Shown: positions 37,571 through 48,024, counted from the first letter of the stretch. The stretch is 64,000 bases of DNA from Pseudomonas syringae (GCF_001698815.1 NZ_LGSI01000047.1:1-64000); one strand, 5' to 3'. Made by a program: numbers and translations. Notes: generated by a model not told the origin, from the sequence alone.

Positions 37571-39886
37571 TCAGCGCGGAACAGCCGGCTTGCGCTTCGG
37601 CGGTTTCGGGCCTTTGCCCTTGGCCGCGTCAACGCGATCCTTGGCCGCTTGTTTGTTGCGGACCATCGCGGCCGCCTTGGCTTCTTCGCGTTTGTCCCAC
37701 GGCTTGCTGCCATCGCTGGCGCGCGGCGGCAGGCCGGTATGCTGCGTCTGGATCAGCGTGGTCTTGGCCGCTTTAGGGCTAGCGACCTTATGACTGCCGG
37801 CTGGCGTCGAGTTCTTGCGACGTGCGCTCTGATAACCCTCTGTGGCTGGCTGATGGGCCGGAATCAGCTGATCCTTGCCCGAACCGATCAGGTCGGCACG
37901 GCCCATGCGGATCAATGCTTCGCGCAGTGTCGGCCAGCCCTTCGGATCGTGATAACGCAGGAACGCCTTGTGCAACCGACGCTGATCCTCACTCTTGACG
38001 ATGGTCACCGCATCGCTCTTGTAGGTCACTTTGCGCAGCGGGTTCTTGCCGGAGTGATACATGGCGGTCGCGGTCGCCATTGGCGACGGATAGAACGCCT
38101 GCACCTGATCGGCGCGGAAACCGTTGCCCTTGAGCCACAAGGCGAGGTTCATCATGTCTTCATCGGTGGTGCCCGGGTGGGCCGCGATGAAGTAAGGAAT
38201 CAGGTACTGCTCCTTGCCCGCTTCCTTGGTGTACTTCTCGAACATGCGCTTGAACTTGTCATAGCTGCCAATGCCCGGCTTCATCATCTGGTTGAGCGGA
38301 CCTTCCTCGGTGTGTTCCGGGGCGATCTTCAGGTAGCCACCCACGTGGTGGGTCACCAGTTCCTTGACGTATTCCGGCGACTCGACCGCGAGGTCATAGC
38401 GCAGGCCGGAAGCAATCAGGATTTTCTTCACACCCGGCAACGCACGGGCGCTGCGGTACAGCTGAATCAGCGCCGAGTGATCGGTGTTCAGGTTTGGGCA
38501 AATCCCTGGGAACACGCAGGACGGCTTGCGGCACGCGGATTCGATTTCCGGGCTCTTGCAGGCGATGCGATACATATTCGCGGTCGGGCCACCCAAGTCG
38601 GAAATGACGCCGGTAAAGCCTGGAACCTTGTCGCGAATTTCTTCGATTTCGCGAATGATCGACTCTTCGGAACGGTTCTGGATGATGCGGCCTTCGTGCT
38701 CGGTGATCGAGCAGAAGGTACAGCCACCGAAGCAGCCACGCATGATGTTCACCGAGAAGCGAATCATGTCGTAGGCCGGGATCTTTTCCTTGCCGTACAC
38801 AGGATGCGGGACACGTGCGTAAGGCATGCCGAACACGTAATCCATTTCTTCAGTGGTCATCGGAATCGGTGGCGGGTTGAACCACACGTCAACTTCGCCA
38901 TGTTTCTGAACCAGTGCGCGAGCGTTGCCCGGATTGGTTTCAAGGTGCAGCACGCGGTTCGCGTGAGCATAGAGCACCGAGTCGGCACGAACTTTTTCCA
39001 TGGACGGCAAACGAATGACGGTCTTGTCGCGCGTCATGCGTGGGCTGGCCAGGATCTGCACGACCTTGGCTTCGTTCGGATCTTCCACCGGCCCCTTTTC
39101 CTGCTCGATGGCGCAGGCCTGGGTGTCTTGGGTATTGACGTACGGGTTGATGATCTTGTCGACCTTGCCCGGACGGTCGATACGCGTGGAATCGACTTCG
39201 TACCAGTCTTTCGGCGTGTCACGACGAATGAACGCAGTGCCGCGCACATCGGTGATGTCTTCGATCTTGTGCCCGTAGGACAGACGCTGGGCGACTTCGA
39301 CAATGGCCCGCTCGGCGTTGCCGTAGAGCAGGATATCGGCGCAGGCGTCGATCAGGATCGAGTTGCGAACCTTGTCCTGCCAGTAATCGTAATGCGCGAT
39401 GCGGCGCAGCGAAGCCTCGATGCCGCCGAGCACGATCGGCACATGCTTGTAGGCTTCCTTGCAGCGCTGGCTGTAAACCAGGCTCGCGCGGTCCGGACGT
39501 TTGCCGGCCATGCCGCCCGGCGTGTAAGCGTCGTCGGAGCGGATTTTCTTGTCCGCGGTGTAGCGGTTGATCATCGAGTCCATGTTGCCCGCAGCAACGC
39601 CGAAGAACAGATTCGGCTCGCCGAGCTTCATGAAGTCGTCTTTGGACTGCCAGTTCGGCTGGGCGATGATCCCGACGCGGAAGCCTTGCGACTCCAGCAG
39701 CCGGCCAATGATCGCCATGCCAAAAGACGGGTGATCCACGTACGCATCACCGGTGACGATGATGATGTCGCAGGAATCCCAGCCAAGTTGATCCATTTCT
39801 TCCCGGCTCATCGGCAGGAAAGGCGCTGGCCCGAAACATTCGGCCCAGTACTTGGGATAGTCAAATAACGGCTTGGCTGCTTGCAT
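37571..39886 (-). CDS. YgiQ-type (UPF0313) radical SAM protein
   Basis: A 771-residue protein. The radical SAM cluster motif is CFGGCTFC (Cys385, Cys389, Cys392). An N-terminal B12-binding-like region (residues 1-150, with [17 protein letters not shown]) precedes it, and a DUF3362 region and a basic Lys/Arg/Pro tail follow. Widespread in bacteria with no proven reaction. Start chosen at 39886 ([19 protein letters not shown]); the frame is open to 39970. It is a single gene ending in the long hairpin at 37515-37560. Confidence 0.9.
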   Translation of the reverse strand: MQAAKPLFDYPKYWAECFGPAPFLPMSREEMDQLGWDSCDIIIVTGDAYVDHPSFGMAIIGRLLESQGFRVGIIAQPNWQSKDDFMKLGEPNLFFGVAAGNMDSMINRYTADKKIRSDDAYTPGGMAGKRPDRASLVYSQRCKEAYKHVPIVLGGIEASLRRIAHYDYWQDKVRNSILIDACADILLYGNAERAIVEVAQRLSYGHKIEDITDVRGTAFIRRDTPKDWYEVDSTRIDRPGKVDKIINPYVNTQDTQACAIEQEKGPVEDPNEAKVVQILASPRMTRDKTVIRLPSMEKVRADSVLYAHANRVLHLETNPGNARALVQKHGEVDVWFNPPPIPMTTEEMDYVFGMPYARVPHPVYGKEKIPAYDMIRFSVNIMRGCFGGCTFCSITEHEGRIIQNRSEESIIREIEEIRDKVPGFTGVISDLGGPTANMYRIACKSPEIESACRKPSCVFPGICPNLNTDHSALIQLYRSARALPGVKKILIASGLRYDLAVESPEYVKELVTHHVGGYLKIAPEHTEEGPLNQMMKPGIGSYDKFKRMFEKYTKEAGKEQYLIPYFIAAHPGTTDEDMMNLALWLKGNGFRADQVQAFYPSPMATATAMYHSGKNPLRKVTYKSDAVTIVKSEDQRRLHKAFLRYHDPKGWPTLREALIRMGRADLIGSGKDQLIPAHQPATEGYQSARRKNSTPAGSHKVASPKAAKTTLIQTQHTGLPPRASDGSKPWDKREEAKAAAMVRNKQAAKDRVDAAKGKGPKPPKRKPAVPR

Positions 39887-40015
39887 GTCGATGACCGGTG
39901 TTGGTGTGCAGGAAGGCGATTCGCGTTGATAAAAATCGCGGTCGCGGAATATAGCACAAAATTTGATCAAGTCCGACGGTGGTGGTCGGAAATTGAAGAC
40001 AGGGAACAGCTTGCC

Positions 40016-40070
40016 TGTGGGACCGGCTTTAGCCGGAAATACGTCTTCCCGGCTAAAGCCGGTCCCACAT
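40016..40070. repeat. REP pair 15
   Basis: TGTGGGACCGGCTTTAGCCG and CGGCTAAAGCCGGTCCCACA arms with a short centre, between ygiQ and dnaB, just 3' of dnaB. Confidence 0.9.
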
Positions 40071-40110
40071 TAGTCCACAGAGAATGGTCATCTCTGTCAG
40101 ACAACGAACA

Positions 40111-41505
40111 TTACTCGTCGTCGAAGTTATAGCTGCCCGGCGCGAGGTTTTCGAAACGCGTGTACTTGCCGATGAACGCCAGGCGCGTTGTGCCGATCGG
40201 GCCGTTACGCTGCTTGCCGATGATGATTTCGGCGATGCCCTTGTGCTCGGTTTCCGGGTGGTACACCTCGTCCCGGTACACGAACATGATGACGTCGGCA
40301 TCCTGCTCGATCGCTCCGGACTCCCGCAAGTCGGAGTTGATCGGGCGCTTGTTCGGGCGCTGCTCCAGGGAACGGTTGAGCTGCGAGAGCGCAACCACCG
40401 GGCAGTTGAATTCCTTGGCCAGGGCTTTCAACGAGCGGGAAATCTCGGAAATCTCGTTGGTGCGGTTATCGCCACCGGAACCTGGAATCTGCATCAATTG
40501 CAGGTAGTCGATCATGATCAGCGCGATGTCGCCGTGCTCACGCACCAATCGGCGGGTACGCGCGCGCATTTCCGAAGGGCTGATGCCCGCCGTATCGTCG
40601 ATGAACAACTTGCGATCATTGAGCAGATTGACCGCCGAAGTCAGGCGCGGCCAATCGTCGTCTTCCAGGCGACCGGCGCGGACCTTGGTCTGGTCGATGC
40701 GGCCCAGCGACGAAAGCATACGCATGATCAGCGATTCGCCTGGCATCTCCAGCGAGTAGACCAGAACCGCCTTGTCGCTGCGCAGCACCGCGTTTTCCAC
40801 GAGGTTCATGGCGAAGGTGGTTTTACCCATCGACGGACGACCGGCGACGATCACCAGGTCGGACGGCTGCAGGCCGCTGGTCATGCCGTCCAGATCGGTG
40901 TAACCGGTGGACAGGCCAGTAATGGCGTTATCGGTATTGAACAGGGTATCGATGCGGTCGATGGCCTTGGTCAACAGGTCGGTAACGCTGACCGGGCCGC
41001 CCGTCTTCGGCCGCGCTTCGGCGATCTGGAAGATCTGCCGCTCGGCCTCATCAAGAATCTCGGCGGCGTTGCGGCCTTCCGGGTTGAAGGCGCTGTCGGC
41101 GATTTCCGTGCTGATGCTGATCAGCTGACGCAAGGTCGCCCGCTCGCGAACGATCTGGGCATATGCCTTGATGTTGGCGACCGACGGAATGTTTTTCGCC
41201 AGTTCACTGAGGTAACCCAGACCGCCGACCTGGGAAGTCTGACCTTCCTTGTCCAGCTGTTCGGCCAAGGTGACCACGTCGATGGGCATGTTCTGATCGG
41301 CCAGACGCGCAATGGCCCGGAAGATCAAACGGTGGTCATGTCGGTAGAAATCGCCATCCGATACTTGATCGAGCACGCGTTCCCAGGCGTTGTTGTCCAG
41401 CATCAAGCCACCGAGTACTGCCTGTTCGGCCTCGATGGAATGCGGCGGCACCTTCAGGGCGGCGGTTTGCAGATCGTATTGCTCAGGTGCGGAGATATCG
41501 TTCAT
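40111..41505 (-). CDS. dnaB: replicative DNA helicase DnaB
   Basis: A 464-residue replicative helicase, the same length as in P. aeruginosa. The N-terminal domain (residues 20-125) is followed by the RecA-like motor with Walker A GRPSMGKTT near residue 227 and the IDYLQLM Walker B near 333. I prefer the ATG at 41505 (MNDISAPEQYDLQ) to the GTG two codons earlier. It follows the rplI terminator at 41556-41583, so it has its own promoter. Confidence 0.97.
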   Translation of the reverse strand: MNDISAPEQYDLQTAALKVPPHSIEAEQAVLGGLMLDNNAWERVLDQVSDGDFYRHDHRLIFRAIARLADQNMPIDVVTLAEQLDKEGQTSQVGGLGYLSELAKNIPSVANIKAYAQIVRERATLRQLISISTEIADSAFNPEGRNAAEILDEAERQIFQIAEARPKTGGPVSVTDLLTKAIDRIDTLFNTDNAITGLSTGYTDLDGMTSGLQPSDLVIVAGRPSMGKTTFAMNLVENAVLRSDKAVLVYSLEMPGESLIMRMLSSLGRIDQTKVRAGRLEDDDWPRLTSAVNLLNDRKLFIDDTAGISPSEMRARTRRLVREHGDIALIMIDYLQLMQIPGSGGDNRTNEISEISRSLKALAKEFNCPVVALSQLNRSLEQRPNKRPINSDLRESGAIEQDADVIMFVYRDEVYHPETEHKGIAEIIIGKQRNGPIGTTRLAFIGKYTRFENLAPGSYNFDDE

Positions 41506-41555
41506 GACCACTCAGAATCAGGGGTTGTGAAACAACCAGGGTACAGAAAGACAAA

Positions 41556-41583
41556 GGGCACGACCTGAAAACAGGTCGTGCCC
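41556..41583 (-). terminator. terminator of the rpsF-rpsR-rplI operon
   Basis: Perfect twelve-base-pair stem (GGGCACGACCTG and its complement) with a four-A loop, 47 bases after the rplI stop; on the minus strand it is followed by a TTTGTCTTTCT tract. Confidence 0.85.
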
Positions 41584-41629
41584 GATGTTAATCCTCTAGC
41601 GAGCAAGTCGCCAGATGATCACGTACTGC

Positions 41630-42076
41630 TTAAGCAGCTACCACAACAACGCGTACGGTTGCTTCTACGTCGCTGTGCAGGTGCACGGCTACGTCGAATT
41701 CGCCAACGTTGCGGATAGTGCCGTTCGGCAGACGAACTTCGCTTTTTGCAACTTCAACGCCAGAGGCGGTCAGTGCATCAGCGATGTCGTGGGTGCCGAT
41801 CGAACCGAACAGCTTGCCTTCGTCACCGGCGGTGGCAGTGATAGTCACTTCCAGCTCAGCCAGTTGGGCAGCGCGAGTTTCGGCAGAAGCTTTTTTGTCT
41901 GCAGCCAGTTTTTCCAGCTCGGCACGACGCTCTTCGAACGCTGCAATGTTGGCAGCGGTCGCGGCGGTAGCTTTACCGTATGGCAGCAGATAGTTACGAC
42001 CGTAACCGGCCTTAACATTCACTTTGTCGCCCAGGTTGCCCAGGTTGGCGACTTTTTCCAGAAGGATCAGTTGCAT
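41630..42076 (-). CDS. rplI: 50S ribosomal protein L9
   Basis: A 148-residue L9 with the N-terminal [17 protein letters not shown] and the glycine-rich [13 protein letters not shown] rRNA-binding part, a connecting long helix and the C-terminal domain. It comes after rpsF, rpsR and a DUF2232 gene on the minus strand, the normal Pseudomonas order. Confidence 0.98.
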   Translation of the reverse strand: MQLILLEKVANLGNLGDKVNVKAGYGRNYLLPYGKATAATAANIAAFEERRAELEKLAADKKASAETRAAQLAELEVTITATAGDEGKLFGSIGTHDIADALTASGVEVAKSEVRLPNGTIRNVGEFDVAVHLHSDVEATVRVVVVAA

Positions 42077-42095
42077 GTGAAAATCCTCTTAACTT

Positions 42096-42992
42096 TTAAC
42101 CTTCACCGTTCGCAGGGCCATTACCGGCGTCTTTCGACGCCAGGCGTCCGCGAAAATCAATCAGGCTGTCGACAATGGCTAACACCACGAGCAACGGATA
42201 GATCAGCTGCATGAACACCAGCAGCGTTATGTACATCCCCACCAGCCAGAATTTGGCCAGTCGCTTTTCAGCCACCAACCCGTGCATCAGGGCCAGCCCG
42301 GCGAATACCAGCGGTACGCTGCACAACGGTGTCAACATCGCCGCCTGCGAACCGAAATTCGGTCCTACAAGCATGCACACCAGCAGCATCAACGCTGATA
42401 CCAGCGGGAGTCTCACCGCGCGAAACTCGCGCCCGAAACCTCCAGGGTTGTACAACAACGCTTGCCAGTAGCGCCCGATAATCAGGCTCAGCACACTGAC
42501 GATTTGCAACAAGGCCGCTATCAGGCCATTCAGGACTGGTGCAATCAATGATCCCAGGCGCGCTCGCTCCTCTACGGACATCTGATCGTAGAGACCCGAG
42601 AGCATCGCCGGCAGGTGTTTCTGCAACTCCTGCGACATCGCCTCGATGGGTTCGCGGAAAACCGCGCCCAGAATCACTGCATACAACAGACCCAGTGCCA
42701 CGCTGGCCAGCAGCGTGCGGACCCATGACTCGCTGGCGCGAAGAACCATCGCCAACCCCAGCGAACCTGCCAACACCATAAAGGTGCGAGGTTCACCGAG
42801 ATACCACCAGACCAAGGCCGGCAGCAGAGCCCAGGCCAGGACGCCAAAAGCGTCTCTGAACCCGCGCCGCAGAAGCACAAGGCAACCTGCAGCAGCACTC
42901 AACCAGAACAACAACGGCAATGCCGCACAACCAACCACTACGAGAGTGGCCTGCACGCGGCCGCGCATGATGAATTCAGCCATGGCGCGCAT
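42096..42992 (-). CDS. DUF2232-type polytopic membrane protein
   Basis: A 298-residue inner-membrane protein with about eight hydrophobic segments across residues 13-280 and a charged C-terminal tail. It belongs to the group found between rpsR and rplI in pseudomonads (PA4933 position; YybS/DUF2232-like). No substrate is known. It is inserted within the ribosomal operon and is presumably co-expressed, 37 bases after rpsR and 19 before rplI. A second in-frame ATG three codons in (MAEFIMRGR) is an alternative start. Confidence 0.75.
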   Translation of the reverse strand: MRAMAEFIMRGRVQATLVVVGCAALPLLFWLSAAAGCLVLLRRGFRDAFGVLAWALLPALVWWYLGEPRTFMVLAGSLGLAMVLRASESWVRTLLASVALGLLYAVILGAVFREPIEAMSQELQKHLPAMLSGLYDQMSVEERARLGSLIAPVLNGLIAALLQIVSVLSLIIGRYWQALLYNPGGFGREFRAVRLPLVSALMLLVCMLVGPNFGSQAAMLTPLCSVPLVFAGLALMHGLVAEKRLAKFWLVGMYITLLVFMQLIYPLLVVLAIVDSLIDFRGRLASKDAGNGPANGEG

Positions 42993-43029
42993 GCGTCTAT
43001 CCCTTACTACTTATGTCGACTGCCCGGTC

Positions 43030-43260
43030 TCAGCGGCCGTGGCTGTCGGTGTAGGCCAGCAGGGCCAGGAAGCGGGCACGCTTGATAGCGGTGGCCAGCT
43101 GACGCTGATAACGTGCTTTTGTACCAGTGATACGGCTTGGAACGATTTTGCCGGTCTCGGATACGTATGCTTTCAGCGTGTTGAGATCTTTGTAATCGAT
43201 CTCCTTCACGTCTTCAGCGGTGAAGCGGCAGAATTTACGACGACGGAAGAAACGTGCCAT
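43030..43260 (-). CDS. rpsR: 30S ribosomal protein S18
   Basis: A 76-residue S18 with [12 protein letters not shown] at the N-terminus and [28 protein letters not shown] in the core. It sits 28 bases after rpsF, as in most proteobacteria. The priB gene of enterobacterial operons is absent here. Confidence 0.98.
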
Positions 43261-43288
43261 GTAATTGGCTCCTCAAAAGGTCCGTGGA

Positions 43289-43714
43289 TTACTCGTCAGC
43301 GTTATCGCTGGCGTCGCTGTTGTCACCATCATCGCCATCGGCGCTGTCGGAGTGCTCAGGACGGTCACGACGCTCACGGCGCTCGCTGCGGTTTTCTTCG
43401 GCCTTGAGCATCTCGGACTGACCAGTTACGGCTTCGTCGCGACGGATGACCAGGTTACGGATCACGGCATCGTTGTAACGGAAGTTGTCTTCCAGTTCAG
43501 CCAAGGCCTTACCGGTGCATTCAACGTTCAGCATCACGTAGTGAGCCTTGTGAACATTGTTGATTGCATAGGCCAGTTGACGACGGCCCCAATCTTCCAG
43601 ACGGTGGATTTTGCCGCCGTCTTCTTCGATCAGCTTGGTATAACGCTCAACCATGCCGCCGACTTGCTCGCTTTGATCCGGGTGGACCAAAAAGATGATT
43701 TCGTAATGACGCAT
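43289..43714 (-). CDS. rpsF: 30S ribosomal protein S6
   Basis: A 141-residue S6 with N-terminal [17 protein letters not shown]. The S18-partner domain covers residues 1-100. The long C-terminal tail after residue 107 is basic and then strongly Asp/Ser/Asn-rich (ending DASDNADE), a tail type that in E. coli is extended with glutamates by RimK. First gene of the operon. Confidence 0.98.
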   Translation of the reverse strand: MRHYEIIFLVHPDQSEQVGGMVERYTKLIEEDGGKIHRLEDWGRRQLAYAINNVHKAHYVMLNVECTGKALAELEDNFRYNDAVIRNLVIRRDEAVTGQSEMLKAEENRSERRERRDRPEHSDSADGDDGDNSDASDNADE

Positions 43715-43910
43715 GAATGCTCCTTACGGGTTGTAGCCTGCCGCCTCAAAAGCGGTCAGACAAGGAGTGAATGACACTGTTAGTCTTGCTCAGGGTCAGG
43801 CACATGAGCGCCTGCCGTGACAGCAAGGGGCGCAATTGTAGAGAAGGGGATGCGGGGGCGCAAGGCAATTGGTGAATATTTGAACAGATGCCATCCACCC
43901 CCAGAACCGA

Positions 43911-44002
43911 CTGTGGGAGCGAGCTTGCTCGCGAAGAGGCCAGCACCTCCAAAAATATCCGGAAGCTGAACCAGGGTCTTCGCGAGCAAGCTCGCTCCCA
44001 CA
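43911..44002. repeat. REP pair 16
   Basis: TGTGGGAGCGAGCTTGCTCG and CGAGCAAGCTCGCTCCCACA arms, 43 bases apart, 3' of rlmB. The gap 43715-44017 also holds the rpsF promoter region; no gene is seen in it. Confidence 0.9.
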
Positions 44003-44017
44003 AGGCGTATCGGTGAA

Positions 44018-44779
44018 TCAGGCTTTTTTGCTGGCCGCTTTCACGCTGCGCTGACGCATCGCTTCAAACAGGCAAACGCCGGTCGCCACCGAAACGTTCA
44101 GGCTGCTGACGCTGCCCGCCATCGGCAGGCGCACCAGGTAATCGCAGTGCTCGCGTGTCAGGCGGCGCATGCCTTTACCTTCGGCACCCATGATCAGGAT
44201 GGTCGGACCGGTGAGATCCTGCTGATACAACTCTTGCTCAGCCTCCCCCGCCGTACCGACAACCCAGAGCCCACGCTGCTGGAGTTTTTCCAGGGTGCGC
44301 GCCAGGTTGGTGACGGCGACCAGGGGAATCACTTCCGCAGCGCCGCAAGCGACTTTTCGCACGACCGGCGTCAAGGTTGCCGACTTGTCCTTTGGCACCA
44401 GCACCGCCAGTGCACCGGCCGCATCGGCAGTACGCAGGCAAGCGCCAAGGTTGTGTGGATCGGTCACGCCGTCGAGTACCAGAATCAGCGGTGCGCCTTC
44501 GGTGCGATCCAGCAGCTCGTCGAGCATCGCTTCACCCCAGACCTGGCTCGGACTGACTTCAGCGACAACGCCCTGGTGCACGCCTTCGACCCAGACGTCC
44601 ATTTCGCGACGTTCTGCCTGACCGACAGATACCCGATTCTGATTCGCCAGCTCCAGCAAAACCTGAACACGAGGATCGTTGCGACCTTCAGCCAGCCAGA
44701 CTTGCTTAACCCGCTTCGGGTGATGACGCAACAACGCTTCTACGGCATGTACGCCGTAGATTTTTTCCAGCTGACTCAT
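44018..44779 (-). CDS. rlmB: 23S rRNA 2'-O-methyltransferase (Gm2251) RlmB
   Basis: A 253-residue SPOUT methyltransferase. The N-terminal L30e-like domain (GVHAVEALL near residue 9) is followed by the SpoU knot with VLDGVTDPHNLGACLRTADA near 96, ILIMGAEGKGMRRL near 192 and the SVSSLNVSVATGVCLFE motif near 220. Its ATG overlaps the TGA of rnr, so the two are coupled. Confidence 0.96.
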   Translation of the reverse strand: MSQLEKIYGVHAVEALLRHHPKRVKQVWLAEGRNDPRVQVLLELANQNRVSVGQAERREMDVWVEGVHQGVVAEVSPSQVWGEAMLDELLDRTEGAPLILVLDGVTDPHNLGACLRTADAAGALAVLVPKDKSATLTPVVRKVACGAAEVIPLVAVTNLARTLEKLQQRGLWVVGTAGEAEQELYQQDLTGPTILIMGAEGKGMRRLTREHCDYLVRLPMAGSVSSLNVSVATGVCLFEAMRQRSVKAASKKA

Positions 44780-47430
44780 GACTTGGCCTTAGGTTTACGC
44801 ACTCCGCCGCTTTTCGCAGCCGGAGCAGAACCCGCTTTTGGCGGGCCTTTACGGTGTTTGCCGGATTTCGCCGGCTTGCCGGAACCACCCGGGGCAGAAT
44901 GACTCGGAGCAGAGCCCGAGTTACTCGACTTTCCCGACGATGCCTTGCTACCGCCTTTCGCTTCTGCCAACAAGGCCTGCTTCAATTCACGACTTTTGCG
45001 CACTTCGGCGTTTTTCGCGGCGGCATCGCTTGGGCGATAAGCTTCGGACTCAGCCTTGGCTTTAGCCTTGACCGGACGTTTGCTCGCGGCCTTGGACGGA
45101 GCGGCGGACTGCTTTTCAGCAGGCGCTGGCGTGGTTTCGGTACTGCCGCGACGTTTGCGACCAATCGGTGCGGTAATCGTCTTCTCGGCCATTTCGAAGT
45201 CGATCTTGCGTTCGTCAAGATCGACGCGCATGACCCGCACTTCGACGGTATCGCCAAGACGGAAGCTGCGGCCGGTGCGCTCGCCCGCCAGGCGGTGATG
45301 CACAGGGTCGAAGTGGTAGTAATCGCCCGGCAGCGCCGTGACGTGCACCAGACCTTCAACGTAGATATCCGTCAGTTCGACGAACAGGCCGAAGCCTGTC
45401 ACCGCAGTGATCACGCCAGGGAACGACTCACCCACGCGATCCTTCATGAACTCGCATTTGAGCCAGTTTACGACGTCACGAGTGGCTTCATCGGCACGAC
45501 GCTCGCTCATTGAGCATTGTTCGCCCAACTGCTCCAGCGCAGCTTCGTCGTACGGATAGATGCGCGCCTTCGGAATAGTCATCGCACCGGCGCGACGCAC
45601 GTGTGGCGTATCTTGCTTGGAGCGAATCACGCTGCGGATTGCGCGGTGCGTGAGCAAGTCAGGGTAACGACGGATCGGCGAGGTGAAGTGCGTGTACGCC
45701 TCGTAATTCAGACCGAAGTGACCGTGGTTGTCCGAGCTGTAAACCGCCTGACTCAGGGAACGCAGCATGACGGTCTGGATCAGGTGATAGTCCGGACGAC
45801 CGCGAACGGTTTCCAGCAACGCCTGATAATCCTTCGGTGAAGGACCATCCTTGCCCTTGTGCAGCGACAGGCCCAGCTCGCCGAGGAAGGCACGAAGTTT
45901 TTCCAGACGCTCCGGCGGCGGACCATCGTGGACGCGATACAGCGCAGGAATCTCATGCTTCTTGAGGAATTCGGCGGTGGCCACGTTGGCGGCCAGCATG
46001 CATTCCTCGATCAGCTTGTGCGCATCGTTGCGGGTCGTCGGACGAATCTCGGCGATCTTGCGTTCGGTGCCGAAGATGATCCGGGTTTCCTGGGTTTCGA
46101 AGTCAATCGCACCCCGGACATGACGCGCCGCCAGCAATACCTTGTACAGCGCATACAGCTGCTTGAGGTGTGGCAACACGTCAGGGTATTCGCCACGAAG
46201 CTGACGCGCTTCCGTGGTTTTCGGCTGTTCCAGCATCGAGCTGACCTTGTTGTAGGTCAGGCGCGCATGGGAGTGAATGACCGCTTCGTAGAACACGTAG
46301 TCGGTCATTTCGCCAGTCTTGGAGATGGTCATTTCGCAGACCATGGCCAGACGATCAACATGCGGATTCAGCGAGCACAAGCCGTTGGACAGCTGCTCAG
46401 GCAGCATCGGTACAACGCGCTCAGGGAAGTACACCGAGTTGCCGCGCACTTGCGATTCTGCATCCAGCGCCGAACCGATCTTCACGTAGCTCGACACATC
46501 GGCGATGGCCACGTAGAGCTTCCAGCCACCGGAGAACAAGCGCAGCTTGCCCGGTTTGGCTTCGCAGAAGACCGCATCGTCGAAGTCGCGCGCATCTTCG
46601 CCGTCAATGGTGACGAACGGCAGATGGCGCAGGTCGACGCGGTTCTCTTTGTCCTTGTCTTCGACTTCAGGCTTGAGCTTGGCCGCTTCCTTGAGGACAG
46701 CTTCCGGCCAGACGTGGGGAATGTCGTAAGTACGCAGCGCGACATCAATTTCCATGCCGGGCGCCATGTAATTGCCCACCACTTCAACGATGTCACCTTG
46801 CGGCTGGAAGCGCGGCGTCGGCCAGTGAGTGATCTTCACTTCGACGAACTGACCGATCTGGGCATTGTTGTTGCGGCCCGGCGTCACCAGCACTTCCTGC
46901 TGGATCTTCGGGTTGTCCGGAATCACGAAGCCGATGCCGCTCTCTTCGAAATAGCGACCCACCACGGTTTCGTGAGCACGGGAGATCACTTCGACGATCA
47001 CACCTTCGCGGCGGCCGCGACGATCCAGACCCGATACCCGCGCCAATGCGCGGTCACCGTCAAACACCAGACGCATCTGCGCCGGGCTCATGAACAGGTC
47101 GTCGGTGCCATCATCAGGGATCAGGAAGCCGAAGCCATCACGGTGGCCGCTGATGCGACCCAGGATCAGATCCAGCTTGTCCACTGGCGCATACGTGCCA
47201 CGGCGGGTGTAGATCAGTTGCGCATCGCGCTCCATGGCGCGCAAGCGGCGGCGCAGGGCTTCGAACTGATCTTCAGTAGTGAGACCGAATTCTTCAACCA
47301 GCTGCTCGCGACTCGCTGGCGAACCACGGTCAGCCAGATGTTTGAGAATCAGCTCACGGCTGGGAATAGGGTTTTCATATTTTTCCGCTTCACGAGCGGC
47401 CTCGGGATCGAGGGACTGCCAATCGGCCAT
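44776..47430 (-). CDS. rnr: ribonuclease R
   Basis: An 884-residue 3'-5' exoribonuclease. N-terminal winged helix (residues 15-85), cold-shock domains, the RNB catalytic block with TIDGEDARDFDDAVF near residue 273 (metal-binding Asp residues), an S1 domain near 645-725 and a long Lys/Ala/Ser-rich basic tail of about 130 residues. It degrades structured RNA and acts in stress and ribosome quality control. Start at 47430; the gap 47431-47641 upstream holds its promoter region and the tRNA promoter. Confidence 0.97.
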   Translation of the reverse strand: MADWQSLDPEAAREAEKYENPIPSRELILKHLADRGSPASREQLVEEFGLTTEDQFEALRRRLRAMERDAQLIYTRRGTYAPVDKLDLILGRISGHRDGFGFLIPDDGTDDLFMSPAQMRLVFDGDRALARVSGLDRRGRREGVIVEVISRAHETVVGRYFEESGIGFVIPDNPKIQQEVLVTPGRNNNAQIGQFVEVKITHWPTPRFQPQGDIVEVVGNYMAPGMEIDVALRTYDIPHVWPEAVLKEAAKLKPEVEDKDKENRVDLRHLPFVTIDGEDARDFDDAVFCEAKPGKLRLFSGGWKLYVAIADVSSYVKIGSALDAESQVRGNSVYFPERVVPMLPEQLSNGLCSLNPHVDRLAMVCEMTISKTGEMTDYVFYEAVIHSHARLTYNKVSSMLEQPKTTEARQLRGEYPDVLPHLKQLYALYKVLLAARHVRGAIDFETQETRIIFGTERKIAEIRPTTRNDAHKLIEECMLAANVATAEFLKKHEIPALYRVHDGPPPERLEKLRAFLGELGLSLHKGKDGPSPKDYQALLETVRGRPDYHLIQTVMLRSLSQAVYSSDNHGHFGLNYEAYTHFTSPIRRYPDLLTHRAIRSVIRSKQDTPHVRRAGAMTIPKARIYPYDEAALEQLGEQCSMSERRADEATRDVVNWLKCEFMKDRVGESFPGVITAVTGFGLFVELTDIYVEGLVHVTALPGDYYHFDPVHHRLAGERTGRSFRLGDTVEVRVMRVDLDERKIDFEMAEKTITAPIGRKRRGSTETTPAPAEKQSAAPSKAASKRPVKAKAKAESEAYRPSDAAAKNAEVRKSRELKQALLAEAKGGSKASSGKSSNSGSAPSHSAPGGSGKPAKSGKHRKGPPKAGSAPAAKSGGVRKPKAKS

Positions 47431-47579
47431 TAGAGAGTTTTCACCTTGTCTATATGCGGTTAGTTTGGCATACGCGTATTGAAACGGGAAATTTCAGACT
47501 CAGACAGCGCTAGAAAGCCACTGACAGAGGGTAAAAAGCGCCACCTGCAGATTTTTTACGATTTTTCGACAACAGGGGC

Positions 47580-47608
47580 TTTACAGTTAAAAACCCGCTC
47601 CGTATAGT
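47580..47608 (+). promoter_or_regulatory. promoter of the first tRNA-Leu gene
   Basis: TTTACA (47580-47585), 17 bases, TATAGT (47603-47608), then a GC-rich discriminator (GCGCGCC), typical for stringently controlled stable RNA. Confidence 0.85.
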
Positions 47609-47641
47609 GCGCGCCATCGATACGGTGACGTATTCGGTACT

Positions 47642-47728
47642 GCCCAGATGGTGAAATTGGTAGACACGCCAGCTTCAGGTGCTGGTGACCGCAAGGTCGT
47701 GGAAGTTCGAGTCTTCTTCTGGGCACCA
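47642..47728 (+). tRNA. tRNA-Leu (anticodon CAG), copy 1
   Basis: 87 bases including the encoded CCA. The acceptor stem pairs GCCCAGA with TCTGGGC, a long variable arm is present (type II tRNA) and the T arm has TTCGAGT. The anticodon is CAG (47676-47678), reading CUG, the main Leu codon in this genome. It has a sigma-70 promoter upstream and its own terminator. Confidence 0.97.
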
Positions 47729-47767
47729 ATTCAGAGTCAGAGATTACAGCAATCTTCTGAGCCTCAC

Positions 47768-47791
47768 AAAAACCCGCGAAAGCGGGTTTTT
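47768..47791 (+). terminator. terminator of tRNA-Leu copy 1
   Basis: AAAAACCCGC-GAAA-GCGGGTTTTT, a perfect stem with a stable tetraloop and T5. Confidence 0.92.
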
Positions 47792-47865
47792 GCATTTCAG
47801 GGTTTTGGTTTACTGCTTTTTATTTCCAGAAGCGGGAAAAGCATTTATTAAAACCAAAACAGGGG

Positions 47866-47894
47866 TTTACAGATTAAAACACCCTCCGTATAGT
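47866..47894 (+). promoter_or_regulatory. promoter of the second tRNA-Leu gene
   Basis: TTTACA (47866-47871), 17 bases, TATAGT (47889-47894), GC-rich discriminator. Closely similar to the first promoter, including the CCTCCG/GCTCCG before the -10. Confidence 0.85.
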
Positions 47895-47929
47895 GCGCCC
47901 CATCAACGGCGAACATTGCTGCTGATACT

Positions 47930-48016
47930 GCCCAGATGGTGAAATTGGTAGACACGCCAGCTTCAGGTGCTGGTGACCGCAAGGTCGTGGAAGTTCGAGT
48001 CTTCTTCTGGGCACCA
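47930..48016 (+). tRNA. tRNA-Leu (anticodon CAG), copy 2
   Basis: Identical in sequence to the first copy, 288 bases downstream, anticodon CAG at 47964-47966, with the same five bases (ATTCA) after the CCA. Confidence 0.97.
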
Positions 48017-48024
48017 ATTCAAAC

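Noticed and set aside
37385..39868. Plus-strand ORF of 827 residues
   Set aside because: Antisense of the ygiQ gene, with no domain and atypical composition.
45859..47433. Plus-strand ORF of 524 residues
   Set aside because: Antisense of rnr, same reason.
47642..48016. Integration site of a genomic island at tRNA-Leu
   Set aside because: The two tRNA copies are complete, each with promoter and terminator, only 288 bases apart, and there is no integrase or displaced tRNA 3' fragment.
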